Below are positions 22,901-38,500 of a stretch of DNA of 64,000 bases, piece after piece (the first letter of the stretch is position 1; the number at the start of each line of letters is the position of its first letter). Source of the DNA: Prosapia bicincta (Eukaryota > Arthropoda > Insecta > Hemiptera > Cercopidae); assembly GCA_036971475.1 (NCBI GenBank), contig JBAIZL010000425.1, positions 3,571,001-3,635,000 of the forward strand. The letters run 5' to 3'. Made by a program: the position numbers and the translations under genes. Below the pieces are notes generated by a model. That model was not told the DNA's origin. It saw nothing but the letters and a program-made list of their open reading frames with translations, and made no database searches.

Positions 22901-25072
22901 GGCGGTTTGTACTTCCATGATCTGATGGAGGAGAACGACGAACTAGTGGCTTTTGAGGAAGAACATATAGCCTAGGCCTGACATAGAATGCGTTTACCTT
23001 TGCAGGCGGTTTGTACTTCCATGATCTGATGGAGGAGAACGACGAACTAGTGGCTGGTGAGGAAGAACATATAGCCTAGGCCTAACATAGAATATGTTTT
23101 ACCTTTGCAGGAGGTTTGTACATCCATGATCTGATGGAGGAGAACGACGAACTAGTGGCTGGTGAGGAAGAACATATAGCCTAGGCCTGACATAGAATGC
23201 GTTTACATTTGCAGGCGGTTTGTACTTCCATGATCTGATGGAGGAGAACGACGAACTAGTGGCTGGTGAGGAAGAATATATAGCCTAGGCCTGACATAGA
23301 ATGCGTTTACCTTTGCAGGCGGTTTGTACTTCCATGATCTGATGGAGGAGAACGACGAACTAGTGGCTGGTGAGGAAGAACATATAGCCTAGGCCTGACA
23401 TAGAATGCGTTTACCTTTGCAGGCGGTTTGTACTTCCATGATCTGATGGAGGAGAACGACGAACTAGTGGCTGGTGAGGAAGAACATGTATCTTATACTG
23501 ACACAGAATGTGTTTCAATTTGCAAAATGTTTATACTTCCATGATCTGATGGAGGAGAACGAGTAACTAATGGCTAGTAAGGATGAACACATACCTTGCC
23601 CTGACATAGAATGTGTTTCCCTTTGCAAAATGTTTATACATCTATGATCTGATGGAGGAGAACGACGAACTAGTGGCTGGTGAGGAAGAACATATAGCCT
23701 AGGCCTAACATAGAATGCGTTTACCTTTGCAGGAGGTTTATACAACCATAATCTGATTGAGGGGAACGACGAACTAGTGGCTGGTGAGGAAGAACATATA
23801 GCCTAGGCCTGACATAGAATGCGTTTACCTTTGCAGGAGGTTTATACAACCATAATCTGATTGAGGGGAACGACGAACTAGTGGCTGGTGAGGAAGAACA
23901 TATAGCCTAGGCCTAACATAGAATGTGTTTCACCTTTGCAGGAGGTTTATACAACCATAATCTGATTGAGGAGAACGACGAACTAGTGGCTGGTGAGGAA
24001 GAACATGTATCTTATACTGACACAGAATGTGTTTCCATTTGCAAAATGTTTATACTTCCATGATCTGATGGAGGAGAACGAGTAACTAATGGCTAGTAAG
24101 GATGAACACATACCTTGCCCTGACATAGAATGTGTTTCCCTTTGCAAAATGTTTATACATCTATGATCTGATGGAGGAGAACGACGAACTAGTGGCTGGT
24201 GAGGAAGAACATATAGCCTAGGCCTAACATAGAATGCGTTTACCTTTGCAGGAGGTTTATACAACCATAATCTGATTGAGGGGAACGACGAACTAGTGGC
24301 TGGTGAGGAAGAACATATAGCCTAGGCCTAACATAGAATGTGTTTCACCTTTGCAGGAGGTTTATACAACCATAATCTGATTGAGGAGAACGACGAACTA
24401 GTTTCTGGTGAGGAAGAACATATAGCCTAGGCCTGACATAGAATGCGTTTACCTTTGCAGGCGGTTTGTACATCCATGATCTGATGGAGGAGAACGACGA
24501 ACTAGTGGCTGGTGAGGAAGAACATATAGCCTAGGCCTGACATAGAATGCGTTTACCTTTGCAGGCGGTTTGTACTTCCATGATCTGATGGAGGAGAACG
24601 ACGAACTAGTGGCTGGTGAGGAAGAACATATAGCTTAGGCCTGACATAGAATGCGTTTACCTTTGCAGGCGGTTTGTACTTCCATGATCTGATGGATCAG
24701 AACGACGAACTAGTGGCTGGTGAGGAAGAACATATAGCCTAGGCCTGACATAGAATGCGTTTACCTTTGCAGGCGGTTTGTACTTCCATGATGTGATGGA
24801 GGAGAACGACGAACTAGTGGCTGGTGAGGAAGAACATATAGCCTAGGCCTGACATAGAATGCGTTTACCTTTGAAGGCGGTTTGTACTTCCATGATCTGA
24901 TGGAGGAGAACGACGAACTAGTGGCTGGTGAGGAAGAACATATAGCCTAGGCCTGACATAGAATGCGTTTACCTTTGAAGGCGGTTTGTATTTCCATGAT
25001 CTGATGGAGGAGAACGACGAACTAGTGGCTGGTGAGGAAGAACATATAACCTAGGCCTGACATAGAATGCGT

Positions 25073-28000
25073 TTACCTTTGCAGGCGGTTTGTACATCCA
25101 TGATCTGATGGAGGAGAACGACGAGCTAGTGGCTGGTGAGGAAGAACATATAGCCTAGGCCTGACATAGAATGCGTTTACCTTTGAAGGCGGTTTGTACT
25201 TCCATGATCTGATGGAGGAGAACGACGAACTAGTGGCTGGTGAGAAGAACATATAGCCTAGGCCTGACATAGAATGCGTTTACTTTTGAAGGCGGTTTGT
25301 ACTTCCATGATCTGATGGAGGAGAACGACGAACTAGTGGCTGGTGAGGAAGAACATATAGCCTAGGCCTGACCAAGAATGCGTTTACCTTTGAAGGCGGT
25401 TTGTACTTCCATGATCTGATGGAGGAGAACGACGAACTAGTGGCTGGTGAGGAAGAACATATAGCCTAGGCCTGACATAGAATGCGTTTACCTTTGCAGG
25501 CGGTTTGTACATCCATGATCTGATGGAGGAGAAAGACGAGCTAGTGGCTGGTGAGGAAGAACATATAGCCTAGGCCTGACATAGAATGCGTTTAACTTTG
25601 CAGGCGGTTTGTACTTCCATGATCTGATGGAGGAGAACGACGAACTAGTGGCTGGTGAGGAAGAACATATAGCCTAGGCCTGACATAGAATGCGTTTACC
25701 TTTGCAGGCGGTTTGTACTTCCATGATCTGATGGAGGAGAACGACGAACTAGTGGCTGGTGAGGAAGAACATATAGCCTAGGCCTAACATAGAATATGTT
25801 TTACCTTTGCAGGAGGTTTGTACATCCATGATCTGATGGAGGAGAACGACGAACTAGTGGCTGGTGAGGAAGAACATATAGCCTAGGCCTGACATAGAAT
25901 GCGTTTACCTTTGCAGGCGGTTTGTACATCCATGATCTGATGGAGGAGAACGACGAACTAGTGGCTGGTGAGGAAGAACATATAGCCTAGGCCTGACATA
26001 GAATGCGTTTACCTTTGCAGGCGGTTTGTACTTCCATGATCTGATGGAGGAGAACGACGAACTAGTGGCTGGTGAGGAAGAACATATAGCCTAGGCCTGA
26101 CATATAATGCGTTTACCTTTGCAGGCGGTTTGTACTTCCATGATCTGATGGAGGAGAACGACGAACTAGTGGCTGGTGAGGAAGAACATATAGCCTAGGC
26201 CTGACATAGAATGCGTTTACCTTTGCAGGCGGTTTGAAATTCCATGATCTGATGGAGGAGAACGACGAACTAGTGGCTGGTGAGGAAGAACATATAGCCT
26301 AGGCCTGACATAGAATGCGTTTACCTTTGCAGGCGGTTTGTACTTCCATGATCTGATGGAGGAGAACGACGAACTAGTGGCTGGTGAGGAAGAACATATA
26401 GCCTAGGCCTGACATAGAATGCGTTTACCTTTGCAGGCGGTTTGTACTTCCATGATCTGATGGAGGAGAACGACGAACTAGTGGCTGGTGAGGAAGAATA
26501 TATAGCCTAGGCCTGACATAGAATGCGTTTACCATTGCAGGCGGTTTGTACTTCCATGATCTGAAGGAGGAGAACGACGAACTAGTAGCTGGTGAGGAAG
26601 AACATATAGCCTAGGCCTGACATAGAATGCGTTTACCTTTGCAGGCGGTTTGTACTTCCATGATCTGATGGAGGAGAACGACGAACTAGTGGCTGGTGAG
26701 GAAGAACATGTATCTTATACTGACACAGAATGTGTTTCCATTTGCAAAATGTTTATACTTCCATGATCTGATGGAGGAGAACGAGTAACTAATGGCTAGT
26801 AAGGATGAACACATACCTTGCCCTGACATAGAATGTGTTTCCCTTTGCAAAATGTTTATACATCTATGATCTGATGGAGGAGAACGACGAACTAGTGGCT
26901 GGTGAGGAAGAACATATAGCCTAGGCCTGACATAGAATGCGTTTACCTTTGCAGGCGGTTTGTACTTCCATGATCTGATGGAGGAGAACGTCGAACTAGT
27001 GGCTGGTGAGGAAGAATATATAGCCTAGGCCTGACATAGAATGCGTTTACCTTTGCAGGCGGTTTGTACTTCCATGATCTGAAGGAGGAGAACGACGAAC
27101 TAGTAGCTGGTGAGGAAGAACATATAGCCTAGGCCTGACATAGAATGCGTTTACCTTTGCAGGCGGTTTGTACTTCCATGATCTGATGGAGGAGAACGAC
27201 GAACTAGTGGCTGGTGAGGAAGAACATATAGCCTAGGCCTGACATAGAATGCGTTTACCTTTGAAGGCGGTTTGTACTTCCATGATCTGATGGAGGAGAA
27301 CGACGAACTAGTGGCTGGTGAGGAAGAACATATAACCTAGGCCTGACATAGAATGCGTTTACCTTTGCAGGCGGTTTGTACATCCATGATCTGATGGAGG
27401 AGAACGACGAGCTAGTGGCTGGTGAGGAAGAACATATAGCCTAGGCCTGACATAGAATGCGTTTACCTTTGAAGGCGGTTTGTACTTCCATGATCTGATG
27501 GAGGAGAACGACGAACTAGTGGCTGGTGAGAAGAACATATAGCCTAGGCCTGACATAGAATGCGTTTACTTTTGAAGGCGGTTTGTACTTCCATGATCTG
27601 ATGGAGGAGAACGACGAACTAGTGGCTGGTGAGGAAGAACATATAGCCTAGGCCTGACCAAGAATGCGTTTACCTTTGAAGGCGGTTTGTACTTCCATGA
27701 TCTGATGGAGGAGAACGACGAACTAGTGGCTGGTGAGGAAGAACATATAGCCTAGGCCTGACATAGAATGCGTTTACCTTTGCAGGCGGTTTGTACATCC
27801 ATGATCTGATGGAGGAGAAAGACGAGCTAGTGGCTGGTGAGGAAGAACATATAGCCTAGGCCTGACATAGAATGCGTTTAACTTTGCAGGCGGTTTGTAC
27901 TTCCATGATCTGATGGAGGAGAACGACGAACTAGTGGCTGGTGAGGAAGAACATATAGCCTAGGCCTGACATAGAATGCGTTTACCTTTGCAGGCGGTTT

Positions 28001-29500
28001 GTACTTCCATGATCTGATGGAGGAGAACGACGAACTAGTGGCTGGTGAGGAAGAACATATAGCCTAGGCCTGACATAGAATGCGTTTACCTTTGCAGGCG
28101 GTTTGTACTTCCATGATCTGATGGAGGAGAACGACGAACTAGTGGCTGGTGAGGAAGAACATATAGCCTAGGCCTGACATATAATGCGTTTACCTTTGCA
28201 GGCGGTTTGTACTTCCATGATCTGATGGAGGAGAACGACGAACTAGTGGCTGGTGAGGAAGAACATATAGCCTAGGCCTGACATAGAATGCGTTTACCTT
28301 TGCAGGCGGTTTGAAATTCCATGATCTGATGGAGGAGAACGACGAACTAGTGGCTGGTGAGGAAGAACATATAGCCTAGGCCTGACATAGAATGCGTTTA
28401 CCTTTGCAGGCGGTTTGTACTTCCATGATCTGATGGAGGAGAACGACGAACTAGTGGCTGGTGAGGAAGAACATATAACCTAGGCCTGACATAGAATGCG
28501 TTTACCTTTGCAGGCGGTTTGTACATCCATGATCTGATGGAGGAGAACGACGAGCTAGTGGCTGGTGAGGAAGAACATATAGCCTAGGCCTGACATAGAA
28601 TGCGTTTACCTTTGAAGGCGGTTTGTACTTCCATGATCTGATGGAGGAGAACGACGAAATAGTGGCTGGTGAGAAGAACATATAGCCTAGGCCTGACATA
28701 GAATGCGTTTACTTTTGAAGGCGGTTTGTACTTCCATGATCTGATGGAGGAGAACGACGAACTAGTGGCTGGTGAGGAAGAACATATAGCCTAGGCCTGA
28801 CCAAGAATGCGTTTACCTTTGAAGGCGGTTTGTACTTCCATGATCTGATGGAGGAGAACGACGAACTAGTGGCTGGTGAGGAAGAACATATAGCCTAGGC
28901 CTGACATAGAATGCGTTTACCTTTGCAGGCGGTTTGTACATCCATGATCTGATGGAGGAGAAAGACGAGCTAGTGGCTGGTGAGGAAGAACATATAGCCT
29001 AGGCCTGACATAGAATGCGTTTAACTTTGCAGGCGGTTTGTACTTCCATGATCTGATGGAGGAGAACGACGAACTAGTGGCTGGTGAGGAAGAACATATA
29101 GCCTAGGCCTGACATAGAATGCGTTTACCTTTGCAGGCGGTTTGTACTTCCATGATCTGATGGAGGAGAACGACGAACTAGTGGCTGGTGAGGAAGAACA
29201 TATAGCCTAGGCCTGACATAGAATGCGTTTACCTTTGCAGGCGGTTTGTACTTCCATGATCTGATGGAGGAGAACGACGAACTAGTGGCTGGTGAGGAAG
29301 AACATATAGCCTAGGCCTGACATATAATGCGTTTACCTTTGCAGGCGGTTTGTACTTCCATGATCTGATGGAGGAGAACGACGAACTAGTGGCTGGTGAG
29401 GAAGAACATATAGCCTAGGCCTGACATAGAATGCGTTTACCTTTGCAGGCGGTTTGAAATTCCATGATCTGATGGAGGAGAACGACGAACTAGTGGCTGG
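25073..29500 (+). repeat. 1143-bp (eleven-monomer) higher-order repeats
   Basis: A distinctive run of monomers, including one with a deleted G (GGTGAGAAGAAC) and one reading CTGACCAAGAATG, starts at 25,073, 27,359 and 28,502. The spacings are 2286 (2 x 1143) and 1143 bp. The monomer reading GGTTTGAAATTCC also recurs 1143 bp apart (28,313 and 29,456). Confidence 0.75.
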
Positions 29501-32500
29501 TGAGGAAGAACATATAGCCTAGGCCTGACATAGAATGCGTTTACCTTTGCAGGCGGTTTGTACTTCCATGATCTGATGGAGGAGAACGACGAACTAGTGG
29601 CTGGTGAGGAAGAACATATAGCCTAGGCCTGACATAGAATGCGTTTACCTTTGCAGGCGGTTTGTACTTCCATGATCTGATGGAGGAGAACGACGAACTA
29701 GTGGCTGGTGAGGAAGAATATATAGCCTAGACCTGACATAGAATGCGTTTACCTTTGCAGGCGGTTTGTACTTCCATGATCTGAAGGAGGAGAACGACGA
29801 ACTAGTAGCTGGTGAGGAAGAACATATAGCCTAGGCCTGACATAGAATGCGTTTACCTTTGCAGGCGGTTTGTACTTCCATGATCTGATGGAGGAGAACG
29901 ACGAACTAGTGGCTGGTGAGGAAGAACATGTATCTTATACTGACACAGAATGTGTTTCCATTTGCAAAATGTTTATACTTCCATGATCTGATGGAGGAGA
30001 ACGAGTAACTAATGGCTAGTAAGGATGAACACATACCTTGCCCTGACATAGAATGTGTTTCCCTTTGCAAAATGTTTATACATCTATGATCTGATGGAGG
30101 AGAACGACGAACTAGTGGCTGGTGAGGGAGAACATATAGCCTAGGCCTAACATAGAATGCGTTTACCTTTGCAGGAGGTTTATACAACCATAATCTGATT
30201 GAGGGGAACGACGAATTAGTGGCTGGTGAGGAAGAACATATAGCCTAGGCCTGACATAGAATGCGTTTACCTTTGCAGGAGGTTTATACAACCATAATCT
30301 GATTGAGGGGAACGACGAACTAGTGGCTGGTGAGGAAGAACATATAGCCTAGGCCTAACATAGAATGTGTTTCACCTTTGCAGGAGGTTTATACAACCAT
30401 AATCTGATTGAGGAGAACGACGATCTAGTGGCTGGTGAGGAAGAACATGTATCTTATACTGACACAGAATGTGTTTCCATTTGCAAAATGTTTATACTTC
30501 CATGATCTGATGGAGGAGAACGAGTAACTAATGGCTAGTAAGGATGAACACATACCTTGCCCTGACATAGAATGTGTTTCCCTTTGCAAAATGTTTATAC
30601 ATCTATGATCTGATGGAGGAGAACGACGAACTAGTGGCTGGTGAGGAAGAACATATAGCCTAGGCCTAACATAGAATGCGTTTACCTTTGCAGGAGGTTT
30701 ATACAACCATAATCTGATTGAGGGGAACGACGAACTAGTGGCTGGTGAGGAAGAACATATAGCCTAGGCCTGACATAGAATGCGTTTACCTTTGCAGGAG
30801 GTTTATACAACCATAATCTGATTGAGGGGAACGACGAACTAGTGGCTGGTGAGGAAGAACATATAGCCTAGGCCTAACATAGAATGTGTTTCACCTTTGC
30901 AGGAGGTTTATACAACCATAATCTGATTGAGGAGAACGACGAACTAGTGGCTGGTGAGGAAGAACATGTATCTTATACTGACACAGAATGTGTTTCCATT
31001 TGCAAAATGTTTATACTTCCATGATCTGATGGAGGAGAACGAGTAACTAATGGCTAGTAAGGATGAACACATACCTTGCCCTGACATAGAATGTGTTTCC
31101 CTTTGCAAAATGTTTATACATCTATGATCTGATGGAGGAGAACGACGAACTAGTGGCTGGTGAGGAAGAACATATAGCCTAGGCCTAACATAGAATGCGT
31201 TTACCTTTGCAGGAGGTTTATACAACCATAATCTGATTGAGGGGAACGACGAACTAGTGGCTGGTGAGGAAGAACATATAACCTAGGCCTAACATAGAAT
31301 GCGTTTACCTTTGCAGGAGGTTTATACAACCATAATCTGATTGAGGGGAACGACGAACTAGTGGCTGGTGAGGAAGAACATATAGCCTAGGCCTAACATA
31401 GAATGTGTTTCACCTTTGCAGGAGGTTTATACAACCATAATCTGATTGAGGAGAACGACGAACTAGTTTCTGGTGAGAAAGAACATATAGCCTAGGCCTG
31501 ACATAGAATGCGTTTACCTTTGCAGGCGGTTTGTACATCCATGATCTGATGGAGGAGAACGACGAACTAGTGGCTGGTGAGGAAGAACATATAGCCTAGG
31601 CCTGACATAGAATGCGTTTACCTTTGCAGGCGGTTTGTACATCCATGATCTGATGGAGGAGAACGACGAGCTAGTGGCTGGTGAGGAAGAACATATAGCC
31701 TAGGCCTGACTTAGAATGCGTTTACCTTTGAAGGCGGTTTGTACTTCCATGATCTGATGGAGGAGAACGACGAACTAGTGGCTGGTGAGAAGAACATATA
31801 GCCTAGGCCTGACATAGAATGCGTTTACTTTTGAAGGCGGTTTGTACTTCCATGATCTGATGGAGGAGAACGACGAACTAGTGGCTGGTGAGGAAGAACA
31901 TATAGCCTAGGCCTGACATAGAATGCGTTTACCTTTGAAGGCGGTTTGTACTTCCATGATCTGATGGAGGAGAACGACGAACTAGTGGCTGGTGAGGAAG
32001 AACATATAGCCTAGGCCTGACATAGAATGCGTTTACCTTTGCAGGCGGTTTGTACATCCATGATCTGATGGAGGAGAAAGACGAGCTAGTGGCTGGTGAG
32101 GAAGAACATATAGCCTAGGCCTGACATAGAATGCGTTTAACTTTGCAGGCGGTTTGTACTTCCATGATCTGATGGAGGAGAACGACGAACTAGTGGCTGG
32201 TGAGGAAGAACATATAGCCTAGGCCTGACATAGAATGCGTTTACCTTTGCAGGCGGTTTGAAATTCCATGATCTGATGGAGGAGAACGACGAACTAGTGG
32301 CTGGTGAGGAAGAACATATAGCCTAGGCCTGACATAGAATGCGTTTACCTTTGCAGGCGGTTTGTACTTCCATGATCTGATGGAGGAGAACGACGAACTA
32401 GTGGCTGGTGAGGAAGAACATGTATCTTATACTGACACAGAAAGTGTTTCCATTTGCAAAATGTTTATACTTCCATGATCTGATGGAGGAGAACGAGTAA

Positions 32501-35500
32501 CTAATGGCTAGTAAGGATGAACACATACCTTGCCCTGACATAGAATGTGTTTCCCTTTGCAAAATGTTTATACATCTATGATCTGATGGAGGAGAACGAC
32601 GAACTAGTGGCTGGTGAGGAAGAACATATAGCCTAGGCCTAACATAGAATGCGTTTACCTTTGCAGGAGGTTTATACAACCATAATCTGATTGAGGGGAA
32701 CGACGAACTAGTGGCTGGTGAGGAAGAACATATAGCCTAGGCCTGACATAGAATGCGTTTACCTTTGCAGGAGGTTTATACAACCATAATCTGATTGAGG
32801 GGAACGACGAACTAGTGGCTGGTGAGGAAGAACATATAGCCTAGGCCTACCATAGAATGTGTTTCACCTTTGCAGGAGGTTTATACAACCATAATCTGAT
32901 TGAGGAGACCGACGAACTAGTGGCTGGTGAGGAAGAACATGTATCTTATACTGACACAGAATGTGTTTCCATTTGCAAAATGTTTATACTTCCATGATCT
33001 GATGGAGGAGAACGAGTAACTAATGGCTAGTAAGGATGAACACATAACTTGCCCTGACATAGAATGTGTTTCCCTTTGCAAAATGTTTATACATCTATGA
33101 TCTGATGGAGGAGAACAAACGAACTAGTGGCTGGTGAGGAAGAACATATAGCCTAGGCCTAACATAGAATGCGTTTACCTTTGCAGGAGGTTTATACAAC
33201 CTTAATCTGATTGAGGGGAACGACGAACTAGTGGCTGGTGAGGAAGAACATATAGCCTAGGCCTAACATAGAATGCGTTTACCTTTGCAGGAGGTTTATA
33301 CAACCATAATCTGATTGAGGAGAACGACGAACTAGTTTCTGGTGAGGAAGAACATATAGCCTAGGCCTGACATAGAATGCGTTTACCTTTGCAGGCGGTT
33401 TGTACTTCCATGATCTGATGGAGGAGAACGACGAACTAGTGGCTGGTGAGGAAGAATATATAGCCTAGGCCTGACATAGAATGCGTTTACCTTTGCAGGC
33501 GGTTTGTACTTCCATGATCTGATGGAGGAGAACGACGAACTAGTGGCTGGTGAGGAAGAACATGTATCTTATACTGACACAGAATGTGTTTCCATTTGCA
33601 AAATGTTTATACTTCCATGATCTGATGGAGGAGAACGAGTAACTAATGGCTAGTAAGGATGAACACATACCTTGCCCTGACATAGAATGTGTTTCCCTTT
33701 GCAAAATGTTTATACATCTATGATCTGATGGAGGAGAACGACGAAGTAGTGGCTGGTGAGGAAGAACATATAGCCTAGGCCTGACATAGAATGCGTTTAC
33801 CTTTGCAGGCGGTTTGTACATCAATGATCTGATGGAGGAGAACGACGAACTAGTGGCTGGTGAGGAAGAACATATAGCCTAGGCCTGACATAGAATGCGT
33901 TTACCTTTGCAGGCGGTTTGTACTTCCATGATCTGATGGAGGAGAACGACGAACTAGTGGCTGGTGAGGAAGAACATATAGCCTAGGCCTGACATAGAAT
34001 GCGTTTACCTTTGCAGGCGGTTTGTACTTCCATGATCTGATGGAGGAGAACGACGAACTAGTGGCTGGTGAGGAAGAACATATAGCCTAGGCCTGACATA
34101 GAATGCGTTTACCTTTGCAGGCGGTTTGTACTTCCATGATCTGATGGAGGAGAACAACGAACTAGTGGCTGGTGAGGTAGAACATATAGCCTAGGCCTGA
34201 CATAGAATGCGTTTACCTTTGCAGGCGGTTTGTACATCCATGATCTGATGGAGGAGAAAGACGAGCTAGTGGCTGGTGAGGAAGAACATATAGCCTAGGC
34301 CTGACATAGAATGCGTTTAACTTTGCAGGCGGTTTGTACTTCCATGATCTGATGGAGGAGAACGACGAACTAGTGGCTGGTGAGGAAGAACATATAGCCT
34401 AGGCCTGACATAGAATGCGTTTACCTTTGCAGGCGGTTTGTACTTCCATGATCTGATGGAGGAGAACGACGAACTAGTGGCTGGTGAGGAAGAACATATA
34501 GCCTAGGCCTAACATAGAATATGTTTTACCTTTGCAGGAGGTTTGTACATCCATGATCTGATGGAGGAGAACGACGAACTAGTGGCTGGTGAGGAAGAAC
34601 ATATAGCCTAGGCCTGACATAGAATGCGTTTACCTTTGCAGGCGGTTTGTACATCCATGATCTGATGGAGGAGAACGACGAACTAGTGGCTGGTGAGGAA
34701 GAACATATAGCCTAGGCCTGACATAGAATGCGTTTACCTTTGCAGGCGGTTTGTACTTCCATGATCTGATGGAGGAGAACGACGAACTAGTGGCTGGTGA
34801 GGAAGAACATATAGCCTAGGCCTGACATATAATGCGTTTACCTTTGCAGGCGGTTTGTACTTCCATGATCTGATGGAGGAGAACGACGAACTAGTGGCTG
34901 GTGAGGAAGAACATATAGCCTAGGCCTGACATAGAATGCGTTTACCTTTGCAGGCGGTTTGAAATTCCATGATCTGATGGAGGAGAACGACGAACTAGTG
35001 GCTGGTGAGGAAGAACATATAGCCTAGGCCTGACATAGAATGCGTTTACCTTTGCAGGCGGTTTGTACTTCCATGATCTGATGGAGGAGAACGACGAACT
35101 AGTGGCTGGTGAGGAAGAACATATAGCCTAGGCCTGACATAGAATGCGTTAACCTTTGCAGGCGGTTTGTACTTCCATGATCTGATGGAGGAGAACGACG
35201 AACTAGTGGCTGGTGAGGAAGAATATATAGCCTAGGCCTGACATAGAATGCGTTTACCTTTGCAGGCGGTTTGTACTTCCATGATCTGAAGGAGGAGAAC
35301 GACGAACTAGTAGCTGGTGAGGAAGAACATATAGCCTAGGCCTGACATAGAATGCGTTTACCTTTGCAGGCGGTTTGTACTTCCATGATCTGATGGAGGA
35401 GAACGACGAACTAGTGGCTGGTGAGGAAGAACATGTATCTTATACTGACACAGAATGTGTTTCCATTTGCAAAATGTTTATACTTCCATGATCTGATGGA

Positions 35501-38500
35501 GGAGAACGAGTAACTAATGGCTAGTAAGGATGAACACATACCTTGCCCTGACATAGAATGTGTTTCCCTTTGCAAAATGTTTATACATCTATGATCTGAT
35601 GGAGGAGAACGACGAACTAGTGGCTGGTGAGGGAGAACATATAGCCTAGGCCTAACATAGAATGCGTTTACCTTTGCAGGAGGTTTATACAACCATAATC
35701 TGATTGAGGGGAACGACGAATTAGTGGCTGGTGAGGAAGAACATATAGCCTAGGCCTGACATAGAATGCGTTTACCTTTGCAGGAGGTTTATACAACCAT
35801 AATCTGATTGAGGGGAACGACGAACTAGTGGCTGGTGAGGAAGAACATATAGCCTAGGCCTAACATAGAATGTGTTTCACCTTTGCAGGAGGTTTATACA
35901 ACCATAATCTGATTGAGGAGAACGACGATCTAGTGGCTGGTGAGGAAGAACATGTATCTTATACTGACACAGAATGTGTTTCCATTTGCAAAATGTTTAT
36001 ACTTCCATGATCTGATGGAGGAGAACGAGTAACTAATGGCTAGTAAGGATGAACACATACCTTGCCCTGACATAGAATGTGTTTCCCTTTGCAAAATGTT
36101 TATACATCTATGATCTGATGGAGGAGAACGACGAACTAGTGGCTGGTGAGGAAGAACATATAGCCTAGGCCTAACATAGAATGCGTTTACCTTTGCAGGA
36201 GGTTTATACAACTATAATCTGATTGAGGGGAACGACGAACTAGTGGCTGGTGAGGAAGAACATATAGCCTAGGCCTGACATAGAATGCGTTTACCTTTGC
36301 AGGAGGTTTATACAACCATAATCTGATTGAGGGGAACGACGAACTAGTGGCTGGTGAGGAAGAACATATAGCCTAGGCCTAACATAGAATGTGTTTCACC
36401 TTTGCAGGAGGTTTATACAACCATAATCTGATTGAGGAGAACGACGAACTAGTGGCTGGTGAGGAAGAACATGTATCTTATACTGACACAGTATGTGTTT
36501 CCATTTGCAAAATGTTTATACTTCCATGATCTGATGGAGGAGAACGAGTAACTAATGGCTAGTAAGGATGAACACATACCTTGCCCTGACATAGAATGTG
36601 TTTCCCTTTGCAAAATGTTTATACATCTATGATCTGATGGAGGAGAACGACGAACTAGTGGCTGGTGAGGAAGAACATATAGCCTAGGCCTAACATAGAA
36701 TGCGTTTACCTTTGCAGGAGGTTTATACAACCATAATCTGATTGAGGGGAACGACGAACTAGTGGCTGGTGAGGAAGAACATATAACCTAGGCCTAACAT
36801 AGAATGCGTTTACCTTTGCAGGAGGTTTATACAACCATAATCTGATTGAGGGGAACGACGAACTAGTGGCTGGTGAGGAAGAACATATAGCCTAGGCCTA
36901 ACATAGAATGTGTTTCACCTTTGCAGGAGGTTTATACAACCATAATCTGATTGAGGAGAACGACGAACTAGTTTCTGGTGAGAAAGAACATATAGCCTAG
37001 GCCTGACATAGAATGCGTTTACCTTTGCAGGCGGTTTGTACATCCATGATCTGATGGAGGAGAACGACGAACTAGTGGCTGGTGAGGAAGAACATATAGC
37101 CTAGGCCTGACATAGAATGCGTTTACCTTTGCAGGCGGTTTGTACATCCATGATCTGATGGAGGAGAACGACGAGCTAGTGGCTGGTGAGGAAGAACATA
37201 TAGCCTAGGCCTGACATAGAATGCGTTTACCTTTGAAGGCGGTTTGTACTTCCATGATCTGATGGAGGAGAACGACGAACTAGTGGCTGGTGAGAAGAAC
37301 ATATAGCCTAGGCCTGACATAGAATGCGTTTACTTTTGAAGGCGGTTTGTACTTCCATGATCTGATGGAGGAGAACGACGAACTAGTGGCTGGTGAGGAA
37401 GAACATATAGCCTAGGCCTGACATAGAATGCGTTTACCTTTGAAGGCGGTTTGTACTTCCATGATCTGATGGAGGAGAACGACGAACTAGTGGCTGGTGA
37501 GGAAGAACATATAGCCTAGGCCTGACATAGAATGCGTTTACCTTTGCAGGCGGTTTGTACATCCATGATCTGATGGAGGAGAAAGACGAGCTAGTGGCTG
37601 GTGAGGAAGAACATATAGCCTAGGCCTGACATAGAATGCGTTTAACTTTGCAGGCGGTTTGTACTTCCATGATCTGATGGAGGAGAACGACGAACTAGTG
37701 GCTGGTGAGGAAGAACATATAGCCTAGGCCTGACATAGAATGCGTTTACCTTTGCAGGCGGTTTGAAATTCCATGATCTGATGAAGGAGAACGACGAACT
37801 AGTGGCTGGTGAGGAAGAACATATAGCCTAGGCCTGACATAGAATGCGTTTACCTTTGCAGGCGGTTTGTACTTCCATGATCTGATGGAGGAGAACGACG
37901 AACTAGTGGCTGGTGAGGAAGAACATGTATCTTATACTGACACAGAAAGTGTTTCCATTTGCAAAATGTTTATACTTCCATGATCTGATGGAGGAGAACG
38001 AGTAACTAATGGCTAGTAAGGATGAACACATACCTTGCCCTGACATAGAATGTGTTTCCCTTTGCAAAATGTTTATACATCTATGATCTGATGGAGGAGA
38101 ACGACGAACTAGTGGCTGGTGAGGAAGAACATATAGCCTAGGCCTAACATAGAATGCGTTTACCTTTGCAGGAGGTTTATACAACCATAATCTGATTGAG
38201 GGGAACGACGAACTAGTGGCTGGTGAGGAAGAACATATAGCCTAGGCCTGACATAGAATGCGTTTACCTTTGCAGGAGGTTTATACAACCATAATCTGAT
38301 TGAGGGGAACGACGAACTAGTGGCTGGTGAGGAAGAACATATAGCCTAGGCCTAACATAGAATGTGTTTCACCTTTGCAGGAGGTTTATACAACCATAAT
38401 CTGATTGAGGAGACCGACGAACTAGTGGCTGGTGAGGAAGAACATGTATCTTATACTGACACAGAATGTGTTTCCATTTGCAAAATGTTTATACTTCCAT